64,000 nucleotides of DNA from Chakrabartia godavariana (GTDB lineage Bacteria > Pseudomonadota > Alphaproteobacteria > Sphingomonadales > Sphingomonadaceae): NCBI GenBank assembly GCA_005518185.1, contig RKSN01000001.1, forward strand, positions 620,501-684,500, given 5' to 3'. The translations under genes and the position numbers were made by a program. The notes below the pieces were generated by a model. That model was not told the DNA's origin, ran no database searches, and saw only the letters and a program-made list of their open reading frames with translations. Shown here piece after piece: positions 1 to 9,091 of this stretch (positions are counted from its first letter, which is position 1; each line of letters starts with the position of its first letter).

Positions 1-539
1 TTCATGGCGCGGTCAAATTCTTCGGCATCGTGCGTTTCGATGAGAACATCCATACCGAGCGCGAGCGCGGTCTCCTCAATCTCGGCCGCCAGGGCGTCGT
101 CGAGCGCGGCCATGATGACGAGGATCGCGTCGGCGCCGATCGCGCGGGCTTCCAGCACCTGCCACGGATCGACCATGAAGTCCTTGCGCAAGGCGGGCAG
201 GGCGCAGGCCGCGCGCGCCGCGATCAGATAGTCCTCATGCCCCTGAAAATAGGGCGCATCGGTGAGGACGGAGAGGCATGCCGCACCTCCGGCCTGATAG
301 GCGCGAGCATGGGCGGCCGGATCAAAATCGGCGCGGATCAGGCCCTTGGAGGGGCTTGCTTTCTTGATCTCCGCAATCAGGCCGAAACCGGTTGCCGCCT
401 TGGCATCGAGCGCGGCGCGAAAGCCCCGCGGCGGCGTCTGAGCACCCGCCATGGCTTCGAGGTCAGCCAGCGAGGTTGCGGCCTTGCGTGCCTTCACTTC
501 TTCGCGCTTGGTGGCGCAGATTTCGTCGAGCTTGTTCAT
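1..539 (-). CDS. trpC: Indole-3-glycerol phosphate synthase, partial
   Basis: Catalyses ring closure of carboxyphenylaminodeoxyribulose-5-phosphate to indole-3-glycerol phosphate in tryptophan synthesis; cytoplasmic TIM barrel. About 179 of the roughly 260 usual residues are present, because the 3' end lies beyond the left edge. Visible motifs are [12 protein letters not shown] with the catalytic Glu57/Lys59 pair and [11 protein letters not shown] with Lys119. The ATG at 539-537 overlaps the trpD TGA as ATGA, so translation is probably coupled to trpD. The reading frame is intact as far as it can be seen. Confidence 0.96.
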   Translation of the reverse strand, partial: MNKLDEICATKREEVKARKAATSLADLEAMAGAQTPPRGFRAALDAKAATGFGLIAEIKKASPSKGLIRADFDPAAHARAYQAGGAACLSVLTDAPYFQGHEDYLIAARAACALPALRKDFMVDPWQVLEARAIGADAILVIMAALDDALAAEIEETALALGMDVLIETHDAEEFDRAM

Positions 540-1609
540 TTATATGCGATCCAGCAGTCCAGCAGCGCCTTGGCAAGGCCCTTGTCGATGGCCTCGGCGG
601 CCTCTTCCATGCCCGCGCGCCAGTCTTCCGCGTGGCCGGCCACCATCAGCGCGGCGGCGGCATTGAGCAGAACGGCATCGCGATAGGCGCCCGTTTCGCC
701 TGCCAGAAGGCGGCGCAGAGCGTCGGCATTGTACGCCGCATCGCCGCCGCGCAGCGCGTCGGGCGTGTGGCGGGGGAGGCCGAGGTCTTCGGGCACCACT
801 CTCATTCTCCCCGATTGCCCTGAGCTTGTCGAAGGGCCGTCCTTCTCTTCTGCCGAAGCAAAAGACAGTGCTTCGACAGGCTCAGCACAAACGGCGTAGG
901 TGTCACCATCGACGACCAAAACCGTGCTCGGCCCGCAGACCGAAATCTCGTCGAGCGGCTCATCTCCGGAGACGAGCATGACCTTCTCATAATCCAGCTG
1001 GGCAACCGCCTCCGCCACGACGGGCAGGAAATCAGGCCGCGCAATGCCGATCAACTGCCGCTTCACCCCTGCCGGATTGGCGAGCGGCCCGGTCAGGTTG
1101 AACACCGTGCGGCGGCCGATGGCCTTGCGGATCGGGCCGAGTGGCGCGAGCGCGGGATGATGCTTTTGCGCGAACAGGAAGCAGATACCGAGATCGGCGA
1201 GCGTGGCCTCCGCATGTTCCGAGGCGCGGTCGAGGTTGAGACCCAAGGCCTCCAGCGTATCGGCTGCGCCTGCCTTGGACGAAGCGGCGCGGTTGCCATG
1301 CTTGGCGACCGGCACTTCGCAGGCCGCGACAACAATGGCGACGGCGGTTGAAATATTGAGCGAATGCGCGCCGTCTCCACCCGTGCCGCACACGTCGATG
1401 GCGCCTGCGGGCGCTGTGACCGGGATCATCCGCGCGCGCATCGCCTGCACGGCGGCGGCGATTTCGGCGGCGCTTTCATCGCGCACCGCCATGTCGGTCA
1501 GGAAGCGGGCAATGTCGTCCGCGTCGCACTTGCCGTCGAGGATGGCATCAAAGGCTGCGCGTGCCACATCGGCGGCCAGCGGCGATGTCGTCTCCGGCAG
1601 GCGGATCAC
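536..1609 (-). CDS. trpD: Anthranilate phosphoribosyltransferase with in-frame repeat insertion
   Basis: Transfers phosphoribose from PRPP to anthranilate (second step of tryptophan synthesis). Conserved motifs are CGTGGDG (residues 74-80, PRPP loop), [12 protein letters not shown] (103-114), [10 protein letters not shown] (171-180) and the metal-binding Asp-Glu pair (220-221). The GTG start at 1609 overlaps the trpG stop (GTGA). At 357 residues it is longer than the usual 330-345. The excess is residues of about 239-265, which fall between the VDGDTY strand and the conserved VVPEDLGL segment and are encoded by a palindromic repeat (816-894) also found in two intergenic sites of this window. 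The frame stays open, so the enzyme is probably functional and carries a surface loop. Confidence 0.95.
   Translation of the reverse strand: MIRLPETTSPLAADVARAAFDAILDGKCDADDIARFLTDMAVRDESAAEIAAAVQAMRARMIPVTAPAGAIDVCGTGGDGAHSLNISTAVAIVVAACEVPVAKHGNRAASSKAGAADTLEALGLNLDRASEHAEATLADLGICFLFAQKHHPALAPLGPIRKAIGRRTVFNLTGPLANPAGVKRQLIGIARPDFLPVVAEAVAQLDYEKVMLVSGDEPLDEISVCGPSTVLVVDGDTYAVCAEPVEALSFASAEEKDGPSTSSGQSGRMRVVPEDLGLPRHTPDALRGGDAAYNADALRRLLAGETGAYRDAVLLNAAAALMVAGHAEDWRAGMEEAAEAIDKGLAKALLDCWIAYK
816..894. repeat. REPIN-like palindromic repeat, family A copy 1, inside trpD
   Basis: Two inverted arms, CTGAGCTTGTCGAAG at 820-834 and CTTCGACAGGCTCAG at 871-885, with one mismatch and a 36-base spacer. 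The element is read in frame by trpD and encodes peptide containing AEPVEAL and PSTSSGQ. Related copies lie at 2703-2797 and 53259-53359, where they are intergenic. Confidence 0.9.
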
Positions 1610-2190
1610 GCCAGCTCCTTTGCCTTGATCCCGGCAATCTTCAGGAAATTGGCGAGCATGGCGTGGCCATGTTCGGTCGCGATGCTTTCCGGGTGGAACT
1701 GGACCGAATGGATCGGCAGCGTTTCGTGGCGGAAGCCCATGACATGGCCGTCATCGCTGCGCGCATTGACGATCAGGCAGTCGGGCACGTCCTCGACGAT
1801 CAGCGAGTGATACCGCGTCGCGGTGAAGGGCGAGGGGAGCCCTTCGAACAGGCCGGTGCCGTCATGCGTGACGGGCGACGTCTTGCCATGCATCAGGCCG
1901 CCGCGCACGACCTTGCCGCCGAAATGCTGGCCGATCGACTGGTGGCCAAGGCACACGCCCAGCAGTGGCTTCTTCGCCTCGGCGCAGGCCGCGACCAGAT
2001 CGAGCGAAATACCCGCCTCATTGGGCGTGCAGGGGCCGGGCGAGATGAGAAAAGCGCTTGCCCCGCTGGAGAGCGCCTGTCCGGCGGACATGGCGTCGTT
2101 GCGCACGACCTCCACCTCTGCCCCCAGCTCCATCAGATAATGGACCAGGTTCCAGGTGAAGCTGTCATAATTGTCGATGACGAGGATCAT
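1606..2190 (-). CDS. trpG: Anthranilate synthase component II (glutamine amidotransferase)
   Basis: Supplies ammonia from glutamine to TrpE. At 194 residues it has the normal class I amidotransferase length. The triad is visible: nucleophile Cys80 in GVCLGHQ, and His166/Glu168 in VQFHPES. The N-terminal [14 protein letters not shown] block fixes the ATG at 2190; the reading frame stays open a further 12 codons upstream, but those are not family-like. It overlaps trpD by GTGA. trpE is not adjacent: it lies about 2 kb upstream, separated by a hydrolase gene and an opposite-strand small gene. It could serve p-aminobenzoate synthesis as PabA, but linkage to trpDC favours tryptophan. Confidence 0.95.
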   Translation of the reverse strand: MILVIDNYDSFTWNLVHYLMELGAEVEVVRNDAMSAGQALSSGASAFLISPGPCTPNEAGISLDLVAACAEAKKPLLGVCLGHQSIGQHFGGKVVRGGLMHGKTSPVTHDGTGLFEGLPSPFTATRYHSLIVEDVPDCLIVNARSDDGHVMGFRHETLPIHSVQFHPESIATEHGHAMLANFLKIAGIKAKELA

Positions 2191-2296
2191 GCCGCCCCCA
2201 TAAGCAGAGCGGCGGCGGATTGCCACCCAAAGTCACGCGGCGGTTCATCTGGTGGTCAGGCGGATCGGCCGATGGAGATCAAAAGGAGTTCGTCCC

Positions 2297-2689
2297 GTGC
2301 GCCACATCATTGCTGCCAGCCTGCTTCTCACCTCGCTGCCTCTGGCCGCCGAAACCGGCAAGCCGCCGGAACGTTATGCGACGACGACCGTCTTCGGCGA
2401 TGAGGCCTGTCCCGCGCCCAAGGGCGATGAGATCATCGTCTGTGCGCGCCTGCCGGAGTCGGAACGCTACCGCATCCCCAAGCATCTGCGCCAGAAGAAG
2501 AGGGTCGACAGCGGGCCCGGCGCGTCCTGGGCGTCGCGCGTCCGCACGCTGGAGGACGCACAACGCTTTACCCGGCCGGGCAACTGCACCGCCATCGGAT
2601 CGTTCGGCCAGTCCGGCTGCACGCAGGCCATGATCAACCAGTGGTTCGAGGACCGTCAGCGCGCGCAGGCGGAAAAGGGCGAGTATTGA
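2297..2689 (+). CDS. Small secreted four-cysteine protein, unknown function (paralogue 1)
   Basis: A 130-residue protein with a signal peptide (VRHIIAASLLLTSLPLAAE, probable cleavage after LAA). The GTG start at 2297 has the Shine-Dalgarno AAAAGGAG at 2281-2288; an upstream in-frame start would put charged residues before the signal. The mature part has CP(x)nEIIVCARLPESERYRIPK followed by a WASR segment, an NCTAIG segment and a GC pair. The same pattern, with all four cysteines, recurs in the protein at 29355-29741, so the two are paralogues. Two disulfide bonds are plausible in the periplasm. I do not recognise a named family. It is divergent from trpG and convergent with the hydrolase at 2812-3882. 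Confidence 0.75.
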   Translation: MRHIIAASLLLTSLPLAAETGKPPERYATTTVFGDEACPAPKGDEIIVCARLPESERYRIPKHLRQKKRVDSGPGASWASRVRTLEDAQRFTRPGNCTAIGSFGQSGCTQAMINQWFEDRQRAQAEKGEY

Positions 2690-2702
2690 CGTAAAACATC
2701 AC

Positions 2703-2797
2703 CTCCGTTTGCCCTGAGCTTGTCGAAGGGCTGTCCTTTTCCCGTTCCGGCGGGTCGAAGAAAGGACAGGGCTTCGACAGGCTCAGCCCAAACGGAG
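2703..2797. repeat. REPIN-like palindromic repeat, family A copy 2
   Basis: Arms at 2703-2739 and 2761-2797 are inverted copies with about 5 mismatches in 37 positions; the core CTGAGCTTGTCGAAG is at 2714-2728. The element fills the space between two convergent genes (stops at 2689 and 2812), so its hairpin may also end transcription from both sides. Confidence 0.92.
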
Positions 2798-2811
2798 TTG
2801 GGGTGTTTGAG

Positions 2812-3882
2812 CTACGGCGTCACCGGCTCGGCCAGCAGCTTCACCAGATCATCCTTCCAGAACTTGGCCCAAGTGTGCGTGCCATGCCCCTTGGTCTCGG
2901 CCGATGCCGGGATCAGGATGAAGCGCGCGCGCGGCATTTTCTTGACCGCTTCCTGCGCCATGCCCAGTTCTGGCGGATTGATGAAATCATCGCCCGAATT
3001 AATCCAGAGCGTGGGCACAGTGATCTTCTCGAGCGGCTTGGGATCGTAATTGCGCGACGATTCGAGCTGGTAGATCTGGTCATTGGCATCGCCATCGCCT
3101 GCGCGGGCGGCAAAACCTGCGTCGAGCGCCTTCTCGGCGGCTTCGCGGGTCGGGAACTGCGCCTGCAGCGCGACTGGATTGGCCCCGGCAATCATCGACA
3201 GATAATTGGCGGTGCGCACGCCCTGCGCGGGCTGGCTGGTATAGTTGCCGCCATTCCACGTCGGGTCCGCCTTGATCGCATCGACCGACATCTTGCGCCA
3301 CCAGCGGTTGCGCCCTGCAATGGGCGCGGCATTGCAGGCAAAGGGCGCGAGCCGTTCGGCCACGCCCGGATAGGTCGTGCCCCAGACAAAGGCGTGCATG
3401 CAGCCCATCGATGTGCCGAGGATCAGCTTCAGATGCTTGATCTTGAGCGTCTCGGTGACGAGCCGGTATTGCGCGCGGACCATGTCGTCATAGTCATATT
3501 TCGGGAAGGTCATCCGCATCCCGTCCGACGGTTTGGACGACTGCCCGTGCCCGATATTGTCGGGCAGGATGACGAACATCTTGGTGATGTCGAGCGGCTG
3601 GCCGGGGCCGTAAAGCTCATCGGCAAATTGCGGGCGGAAGAACTGCTTGCCCGTGCCGCCGGTGCCGTGGAGGATCATCACCGCATTGTCGATTTCCCCC
3701 TTCGCATTGCGATGCGGCGTGCCGAGCGTGGTGTAATGGATGCGCAGTTCCGGAAGGGTCTCGCCGCTGCCGAAGGTGAAGTTCCTGAAGATCGCGTCGG
3801 CTTCCTTGGCGGTATCGGTGGGCCCTGCAAGGGCGGGGGAGGCGAAGAGGGCGAGGAGCGTCAGCAGCGCGCGAAGTTTCAT
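2812..3882 (-). CDS. Secreted alpha/beta-fold hydrolase (MetX/homoserine acetyltransferase-like fold)
   Basis: A 356-residue hydrolase with an N-terminal signal peptide (MKLRALLTLLALFASPALA), so probably periplasmic. Family features are LHGTGGTG (oxyanion region, residues 71-77), the nucleophile elbow LGTSMGCMHA with Ser158, the acid loop SGDDFINPPE and the C-terminal GHGTH with a catalytic His at about 333 or 336. The fold resembles homoserine O-acetyltransferase-type hydrolases, but secretion argues against a methionine-pathway role, and the substrate is unknown. The ATG at 3882 was chosen because it opens the signal peptide; the longer frame upstream translates a palindromic repeat. It lies between trpE and trpG on the same strand. 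Confidence 0.85.
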   Translation of the reverse strand: MKLRALLTLLALFASPALAGPTDTAKEADAIFRNFTFGSGETLPELRIHYTTLGTPHRNAKGEIDNAVMILHGTGGTGKQFFRPQFADELYGPGQPLDITKMFVILPDNIGHGQSSKPSDGMRMTFPKYDYDDMVRAQYRLVTETLKIKHLKLILGTSMGCMHAFVWGTTYPGVAERLAPFACNAAPIAGRNRWWRKMSVDAIKADPTWNGGNYTSQPAQGVRTANYLSMIAGANPVALQAQFPTREAAEKALDAGFAARAGDGDANDQIYQLESSRNYDPKPLEKITVPTLWINSGDDFINPPELGMAQEAVKKMPRARFILIPASAETKGHGTHTWAKFWKDDLVKLLAEPVTP

Positions 3883-3891
3883 GTGTCCGTC

Positions 3892-3911
3892 ATGCCGGCA
3901 CAGGCCGGCAT
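3892..3911. repeat. Short palindrome (family F)
   Basis: ATGCCGG at 3892-3898 pairs with CCGGCAT at 3905-3911. It ends only nine bases upstream of the hydrolase ATG, so the hairpin would occupy the ribosome-binding region of that gene; no clear Shine-Dalgarno is seen there. Confidence 0.7.
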
Positions 3912-4030
3912 CTCCCTGAATCGGTTGTTGTTGTGTGGATGTTAGCGCGCGGGCGGCAAGATGCCAGCCTGCGCTTTGGGAAGGGGTCAGGGAGGCCGGG
4001 GCGTGTGCTTCGCGCGCTCCCAAATTGCGC

Positions 4031-4138
4031 CGTCATCCTGAACTTGTTTCAGGATCCATTCGCATCAATGGACCCGGATATAGCGCCCATCCATCGCCGT
4101 CTGGTGTTCATGGATGCTGAAACAAGTTCAGCATGACG
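4031..4138. repeat. REPIN-like palindromic repeat, family B copy 1
   Basis: Inverted arms at 4031-4058 and 4111-4138 match at 26 of 28 positions; the core is CTGAACTTGTTTCAG. A closely related copy lies at 10734-10853, and a lone half arm occurs near 4199-4214. Confidence 0.92.
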
Positions 4139-4227
4139 ATTGAGGGTGGTCATAGTCGAGCCAATGCGTCCTTGAGCCGAAGGCGTGCGAAGCACGTACA
4201 AGTTCAGCATGACGGGAAACAGATTCC

Positions 4228-5745
4228 CTACTGCCCAAACCCCACTTCACCCGCCACGCGCACGGCCTCCTTCGCCGCGGCAATCAGGGCGCCCGATTTC
4301 GCCTCACACTCACGCTGTTCGTAAATGGGGTCGCTGTCGGCGACGATGCCGGCACCCGCCTGTACGTGCATGACGCCGTTCTTCACGACGGCGGTGCGCA
4401 GGACGATGCAGCTGTCGAGATTGCCGTCGGGGGAGAAATAGCCGACCCCGCCCGCATAGGCGCCGCGCGTTTCGGGTTCGAGTTCGGCGATGATCTCACA
4501 TGCGCGGACCTTGGGCGCGCCGGAGACGGTCCCGGCCGGGAAACCCGCGAACAGCGCGTCGATGGCGTCCTTGTCGTCCGCGAGCTTGCCGACGACGTTG
4601 GAGACGATGTGCATCACATGGCTGTAGAATTCGACCATGTAGCTGTCGGTCACGGTGACGCTGCCTGCTGCGGCCACGCGACCGACATCGTTGCGGCCAA
4701 GGTCGAGCAGCATCAGATGCTCGGCGCGTTCCTTGGGGTCGGCGAGCAGGCTGTCGCGGTTCTCGGCATCCTCGATCGCGGTCTTGCCGCGCGGGCGGGT
4801 GCCCGCAATCGGGCGGATGGTGACCTCACCATCGCGGACGCGCACGAGGATTTCGGGGCTGGAGCCCGTGAGCGCAAAGCCCGGAAAGTCGAGATGATAG
4901 AGGAAGGGCGAGGGGTTGATCCGGCGGAGCGCGCGGTAAAGGTCAATCGGCGGCAGCGGGAAGGGCACCGTGAAGCGCTGTGCAAGGACGACCTGAAAGA
5001 TGTCGCCCGCCTCGATATAGTCCTTCGCGCGGAGGACCATTTCCTCATATTTGCCGGGTTCAAGCACCGGCGTTGGCGCCATGTCCTTGATGTCGGGCAG
5101 CTCGATCGCACGTGTCGGCGACGGCAGGGCCTTGGCGAGCCGCGCGGCTGTCGCGTCGATCCGTTCGACGGCGGCATCCACCAGACGATCCGCATCGCCC
5201 TGTCCCGGCCAGACCGGGGCAACGATGAACAGCCGGTCGGCGAGGCGATCAAACGCCAGAATGACCGTCGGGCGCACGAACAGCATGTCGGGCAGGCCAA
5301 GTTCATTGGGGGCCGGGCGCGGCAGCTTTTCGACAAGGCCCGCCGTCTCATAGCCGAAATAGCCGACCAGACAGGCAAGCGTCTTGGGGAGTTCGGCGGG
5401 CACGTCGATATGGCTGGCCGTCGCCAGCGCGCGGAGCGCGGTCAGGCTGTCATCGGCCACAGGCTGAAAGGCGTCGCGGTCGGTCGCCCATTGGCGGTTG
5501 ACCTCGGCCTTATGGCCCTCGGCGCGAAAGACGAGATCAGGCGCAAGGCCGATCAGGCTGTAGCGCCCGCGCACCGCGCCGCCTTCGACCGATTCCAGAA
5601 GGAAATCGCCGCGTTCAGGCTCATGCAGCTTCAGATAGGCCGAAACCGGGGTCTCGGTGTCCGCAATCAGGCTGCGCCAGACGAGCGCGGGCTTTCCGGC
5701 GCGAAGCCGGCTGATTGCAAGTGCATCATCGCCCTGAAGCGTCAC
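4228..5745 (-). CDS. trpE: Anthranilate synthase component I
   Basis: Converts chorismate plus ammonia to anthranilate. At 505 residues it has the normal length, with the full chorismate-binding domain: motifs IRPIAGTRPRG, LGRNDVGRVA and FPAGTVSGAPKVRA in the C-terminal half, and an LLESVEGG/RYSLIG element near the N terminus that corresponds to the tryptophan feedback site. The start is GTG at 5745, overlapping the ppiD TGA (GTGA). There is therefore no room for a trp attenuator directly upstream, and expression should follow ppiD. Feedback control by tryptophan is inferred from the family. Confidence 0.96.
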   Translation of the reverse strand: MTLQGDDALAISRLRAGKPALVWRSLIADTETPVSAYLKLHEPERGDFLLESVEGGAVRGRYSLIGLAPDLVFRAEGHKAEVNRQWATDRDAFQPVADDSLTALRALATASHIDVPAELPKTLACLVGYFGYETAGLVEKLPRPAPNELGLPDMLFVRPTVILAFDRLADRLFIVAPVWPGQGDADRLVDAAVERIDATAARLAKALPSPTRAIELPDIKDMAPTPVLEPGKYEEMVLRAKDYIEAGDIFQVVLAQRFTVPFPLPPIDLYRALRRINPSPFLYHLDFPGFALTGSSPEILVRVRDGEVTIRPIAGTRPRGKTAIEDAENRDSLLADPKERAEHLMLLDLGRNDVGRVAAAGSVTVTDSYMVEFYSHVMHIVSNVVGKLADDKDAIDALFAGFPAGTVSGAPKVRACEIIAELEPETRGAYAGGVGYFSPDGNLDSCIVLRTAVVKNGVMHVQAGAGIVADSDPIYEQRECEAKSGALIAAAKEAVRVAGEVGFGQ

Positions 5746-7664
5746 CGGCCCGACGCGCCGACCAGGCTCTTGCGCAGCGCATCGACTGCGGCCTGATTCT
5801 GCTTGATCGACAGCATGGCCTTGGCCGCGCGGGTGAACTGTTCGGTATATTCACGGCCCACGGCATCGGAGAGCTGCGTCTGCGTGGCGGCCAGCAGACC
5901 CGGTTCCGCCATCACATTGCCGGGCTCGATCTTGTCGAGCTGCACGACGATCCAGCCCTGCTTGTCTTCGGTCGGCGCGAGCCGCGCGCGGCCGCGATTG
6001 AGGTCGAACAATTGGGCGAGTTCAACCGGCGGCTTGGAGCGGCCCTTGACGATGTCCATGCGGCGCGAGGCAATCGGCTTCACGCTGCCCTGACCCGCGA
6101 CGGCGGTGGCAAGCGGGGTTCCGGCATTGGCCTTGGCGAGGATGGCCTCGGCTGCACGGCGCGCGGCCTTGCTGGCGCGGTCGGCGATAAAGTCGCCGGT
6201 CACCTGCGCCTTGATCTGGGCCAGCGGCTTGGGCGCGGCGGGGATGACCCGGTCGAGATCGTAGAACACGTCCTTGTCCTCGGCGAGCGGGACGAGCGCG
6301 GGATCGTCATCGGGTTCGGCCTGGAACGCGTCCTTCAGGACTGCCTGAAAGTTATCGGGCGCGGTGAAGCCGGCCTGATCGGGCGACAGGCCGCTTGCGG
6401 TCAGCGGCGGGGTCGTGACGACGGGCAGGCCGCGCGCCTTCACGATATCGTCAAAGGTCTGACCATCCGACACGGCTTCATCGATGTCGGCGAGCATGTC
6501 GGCAAAGGCGTCCGCCGTCTTCTGGATGGTCAGTGCTGCAAGGATTTCGGCACGTGCATCCGACAGCGACTTGCCGCCGACCGACTTCACCCCGTCCACC
6601 TTCACGATGTGCCAGCCAAGCGCCGACTTGATCGGGCCGACAATGGTGCCCTTGGGCGCGGCGAAGACCGCATTGGCAATCGCGTCCGAGCTCTGGCCGA
6701 TATAGGCGCTCTTTTCGACGGCGGTCTGGGCGACCGCATCGGCGCCCGACGCCTTGGCCGCATCGGCCATCGCGGCGCCCGCGCGGACCTTCTGTGCCAC
6801 CGTCTTTGCAGCCGCTTCGGACTGGACGATGACCTGCGTCAGGTCGAGCAGCTGGCGCGTCGCATATTTGGCGGCATCCTGCTTGTAGCGGGCGGCAATT
6901 TCGGCCTCGGTCGGGGTCGCCTGCTTCGCGATCATGCTGCGGTCGATAACCGCATAGCGGAGCACGCGACGCTCGGGCTCGATATAGCGGACCTTGTTGG
7001 CCGCATAAAACGCGTTGAGTTCGGCATCGGTCGGGGCCGGGCCGCCGGTGAAGGCCGCATTGCGCAGTTCCACGAAGCTGCCCGAGCGACGTTCGACAAG
7101 CAGCGTCGCGTACGGGGCGGCGAGATCGCGCGGCGCGCCGGAGCTGGCGGCGATGGGGACGAGCAGGTGCCGTACGGCGATCCCCTGTTCAATGTCGCCC
7201 CGGAACTGCGTTTCAGTCAGGCCGCGCTGGCTTAGCGCCTGACGGTAACGCGATTCGTCAAACTTGCCGGTGGCGCCCTGAAAAGCCGGGATGCTCGCGA
7301 TTTCGCCATCGGCCAGCCGGTCGCTGACGACCATCCCGAACTTCTCGCCAAAGGCGCGCAGCGCCGTCAGGTCGGTGAGTTCGGACAGAAGCTTGTCGAG
7401 CGTGCCTTCCTGCAGCAGCTGCGCCATGCTGATGTCGGGCGTCTGCTGGCGGCGCTGCGTCAGCTCGATCTTCAGGCGGTCGCTCAGATCGCTGACTGCG
7501 ATCGACCGGCCCTCCACCTTGACCGCATCGCTGCTGGCGACACCCCCCAGTGCACCGAGGCTCGACGGCGTGCCGACGCCCGTCACGATGAAGGCGACCA
7601 TCAGAAGGCCGAGCAGGCCGAGAACGACCCAAGAGCCAAGCGCGCGGCGGAAAAAGGACAGCAT
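5742..7664 (-). CDS. ppiD: Membrane-anchored peptidylprolyl isomerase (PpiD/SurA-N type)
   Basis: A 640-residue envelope chaperone. The N terminus MLSFFRRALGSWVVLGLL gives a short cytoplasmic tail and one transmembrane helix (about residues 12-34); the rest is periplasmic. A SurA-N-like helical region follows, then a parvulin domain (about 250-370, with GPIKSALGWHIVKV) and a long C-terminal region. It probably assists folding of outer-membrane proteins emerging from SecYEG. ATG 7664 was chosen for the membrane anchor and the upstream GGAGA; the longer frame adds 20 unlikely residues. It is divergent from tpiA and translationally coupled to trpE. Confidence 0.92.
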   Translation of the reverse strand: MLSFFRRALGSWVVLGLLGLLMVAFIVTGVGTPSSLGALGGVASSDAVKVEGRSIAVSDLSDRLKIELTQRRQQTPDISMAQLLQEGTLDKLLSELTDLTALRAFGEKFGMVVSDRLADGEIASIPAFQGATGKFDESRYRQALSQRGLTETQFRGDIEQGIAVRHLLVPIAASSGAPRDLAAPYATLLVERRSGSFVELRNAAFTGGPAPTDAELNAFYAANKVRYIEPERRVLRYAVIDRSMIAKQATPTEAEIAARYKQDAAKYATRQLLDLTQVIVQSEAAAKTVAQKVRAGAAMADAAKASGADAVAQTAVEKSAYIGQSSDAIANAVFAAPKGTIVGPIKSALGWHIVKVDGVKSVGGKSLSDARAEILAALTIQKTADAFADMLADIDEAVSDGQTFDDIVKARGLPVVTTPPLTASGLSPDQAGFTAPDNFQAVLKDAFQAEPDDDPALVPLAEDKDVFYDLDRVIPAAPKPLAQIKAQVTGDFIADRASKAARRAAEAILAKANAGTPLATAVAGQGSVKPIASRRMDIVKGRSKPPVELAQLFDLNRGRARLAPTEDKQGWIVVQLDKIEPGNVMAEPGLLAATQTQLSDAVGREYTEQFTRAAKAMLSIKQNQAAVDALRKSLVGASGR

Positions 7665-7795
7665 CGAGCAAACGTCTCCAACAAAAGCCGCGCACGCCAT
7701 AGGGGCCAGCGCGCGGCGCTTCAAGCGCGGTGAGGGTGGCGCGGCCCAATTCGCTTTGCTAACGCGCCCGCAGTTTGCGACCCCGGGAGAGTGAG

Positions 7796-8539
7796 ATGGC
7801 CTTGAAGAAGCTTGTTGCCGGCAACTGGAAGATGAATGGCAGCCTTGCCGCGCTGGACGAAATCAAGGCGATTGCCGCCGCCGCGAAGGCGCATCCCGGC
7901 GCCGATGTCGCCATTGGCGTCCCGGCCACGCTGATCGCGCCCGCCGCTGCCGCTGCGCCCGGTTTCGCCATTGGCGGTCAGGATTGCCACTGGAAGGCAA
8001 GCGGCGCGCACACCGGCTGCCTGTCGGTCGCCATGCTCAAGGAAGCAGGCGCCTCCTTCGTCATTGTCGGGCATAGCGAACGGCGGACCGACAACCATGA
8101 AACGAGCGCCGAAGTCGCGCTGAAGGCCGAAGCCGCGACGCAGGGTGGCCTGATGGCGATCATCTGCGTCGGTGAGACCGAGGCCGAACGCGATGCGGGG
8201 CAGGCCGTCGCCGTCGTCACCGGCCAAATTCGGGAGTCGGTGCCTGCCAGCGCCAAGGGAGCGGACACGGCGGTCGCCTATGAACCCGTCTGGGCGATCG
8301 GCACCGGCCGGACGCCGAGTGCGGGCGATGTCGCGGAAATGCATGCGGCCATCCGGGCGCAGCTGGTCGACCTGCTCGGTGCCGAGGGCAGCCTTGTGCG
8401 TATCCTCTATGGCGGCTCGGTCAAGGCGTCGAACGCAGTTGAACTGCTGCATGTGCCGGATGTCGACGGGGCGCTTGTCGGCGGGGCCAGCCTGACGGCC
8501 CAAGATTTCGTGCCGATCATTGCGGCTGGCGCGCGCTGA
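7796..8539 (+). CDS. tpiA: Triosephosphate isomerase
   Basis: Interconverts dihydroxyacetone phosphate and glyceraldehyde 3-phosphate. It has 247 residues. The GNWKMNG motif carries the active-site Lys, VIVGHSERR the electrophilic His and [11 protein letters not shown] the catalytic Glu; GGSVK and GALVGGASL form the phosphate site. ATG 7796 follows GGGAGAG at 7785-7791. It begins the same-strand run tpiA-secG-pyrG. Confidence 0.97.
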   Translation: MALKKLVAGNWKMNGSLAALDEIKAIAAAAKAHPGADVAIGVPATLIAPAAAAAPGFAIGGQDCHWKASGAHTGCLSVAMLKEAGASFVIVGHSERRTDNHETSAEVALKAEAATQGGLMAIICVGETEAERDAGQAVAVVTGQIRESVPASAKGADTAVAYEPVWAIGTGRTPSAGDVAEMHAAIRAQLVDLLGAEGSLVRILYGGSVKASNAVELLHVPDVDGALVGGASLTAQDFVPIIAAGAR

Positions 8540-8612
8540 GGTTGATCGCGGGGATGGGCTGGGCTAAGGCGCGGCCCAATTCCTGCATTTCCGTGAAAAG
8601 AGCAATTCCCAG

Positions 8613-9017
8613 ATGTTCACTTTCCTGCTCGTCGTCCATGTCATCATCGCCATCGCGCTTGTGGGGGTCATCCTCATGCAGCGCTCCGAAGGCGGTGGCC
8701 TGACGGGCGGCAGCCCGGCCGGCCTGATGTCGGCGCGCGGCGCCGGGGACTTCCTGACGCGCATGACGACCATTCTGGCGACGCTGTTCATCCTTCTGTC
8801 GATTGCGCTCGCCGCTGTCGCCACGATCAACCGCAAGCCCGACACCATCGACACGAGCCTTGCCCGTCCGGCGGCGAACACACCGGCCATTCCGGTTGAG
8901 GGCAATGCGGCGGCACCCGCTGCCCCGGCCGACGCATCGCCGGTTCCGCTGGCGGTTCCGTCTGGTGCGTCCAAGTCGGCCGAAGGCGGCGCGCCCGCAC
9001 CGGCGACCAAGAACTAA
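8613..9017 (+). CDS. secG: Preprotein translocase subunit SecG
   Basis: Accessory subunit of the SecYEG channel in the inner membrane. It has 134 residues: helix 1 MFTFLLVVHVIIAIALVGVI, the conserved cytoplasmic loop QRSEGGGLTGG, and helix 2 at about 50-72. A long Ala/Pro-rich tail (about 80-134) follows, as often seen in alphaproteobacteria. The order tpiA-secG-pyrG is a common arrangement. Confidence 0.95.
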   Translation: MFTFLLVVHVIIAIALVGVILMQRSEGGGLTGGSPAGLMSARGAGDFLTRMTTILATLFILLSIALAAVATINRKPDTIDTSLARPAANTPAIPVEGNAAAPAAPADASPVPLAVPSGASKSAEGGAPAPATKN

Positions 9018-9091
9018 TCCCCAAATAATTCCACCGCGGGGGTTTTGGCGGCTTGCCGAATCCCCTGCGCTCGGCTTACGGCTCTTCTCCC

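Larger units (their letters stand above)
3883..4227. other. Gene-free stretch between trpE and the hydrolase, filled with repeats
   Basis: This 345-base gap holds a short palindrome (3892-3911), a two-arm family B element (4031-4138) and an isolated half arm of the same family (about 4199-4214). I see no convincing coding frame or promoter in the rest. Confidence 0.7.
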
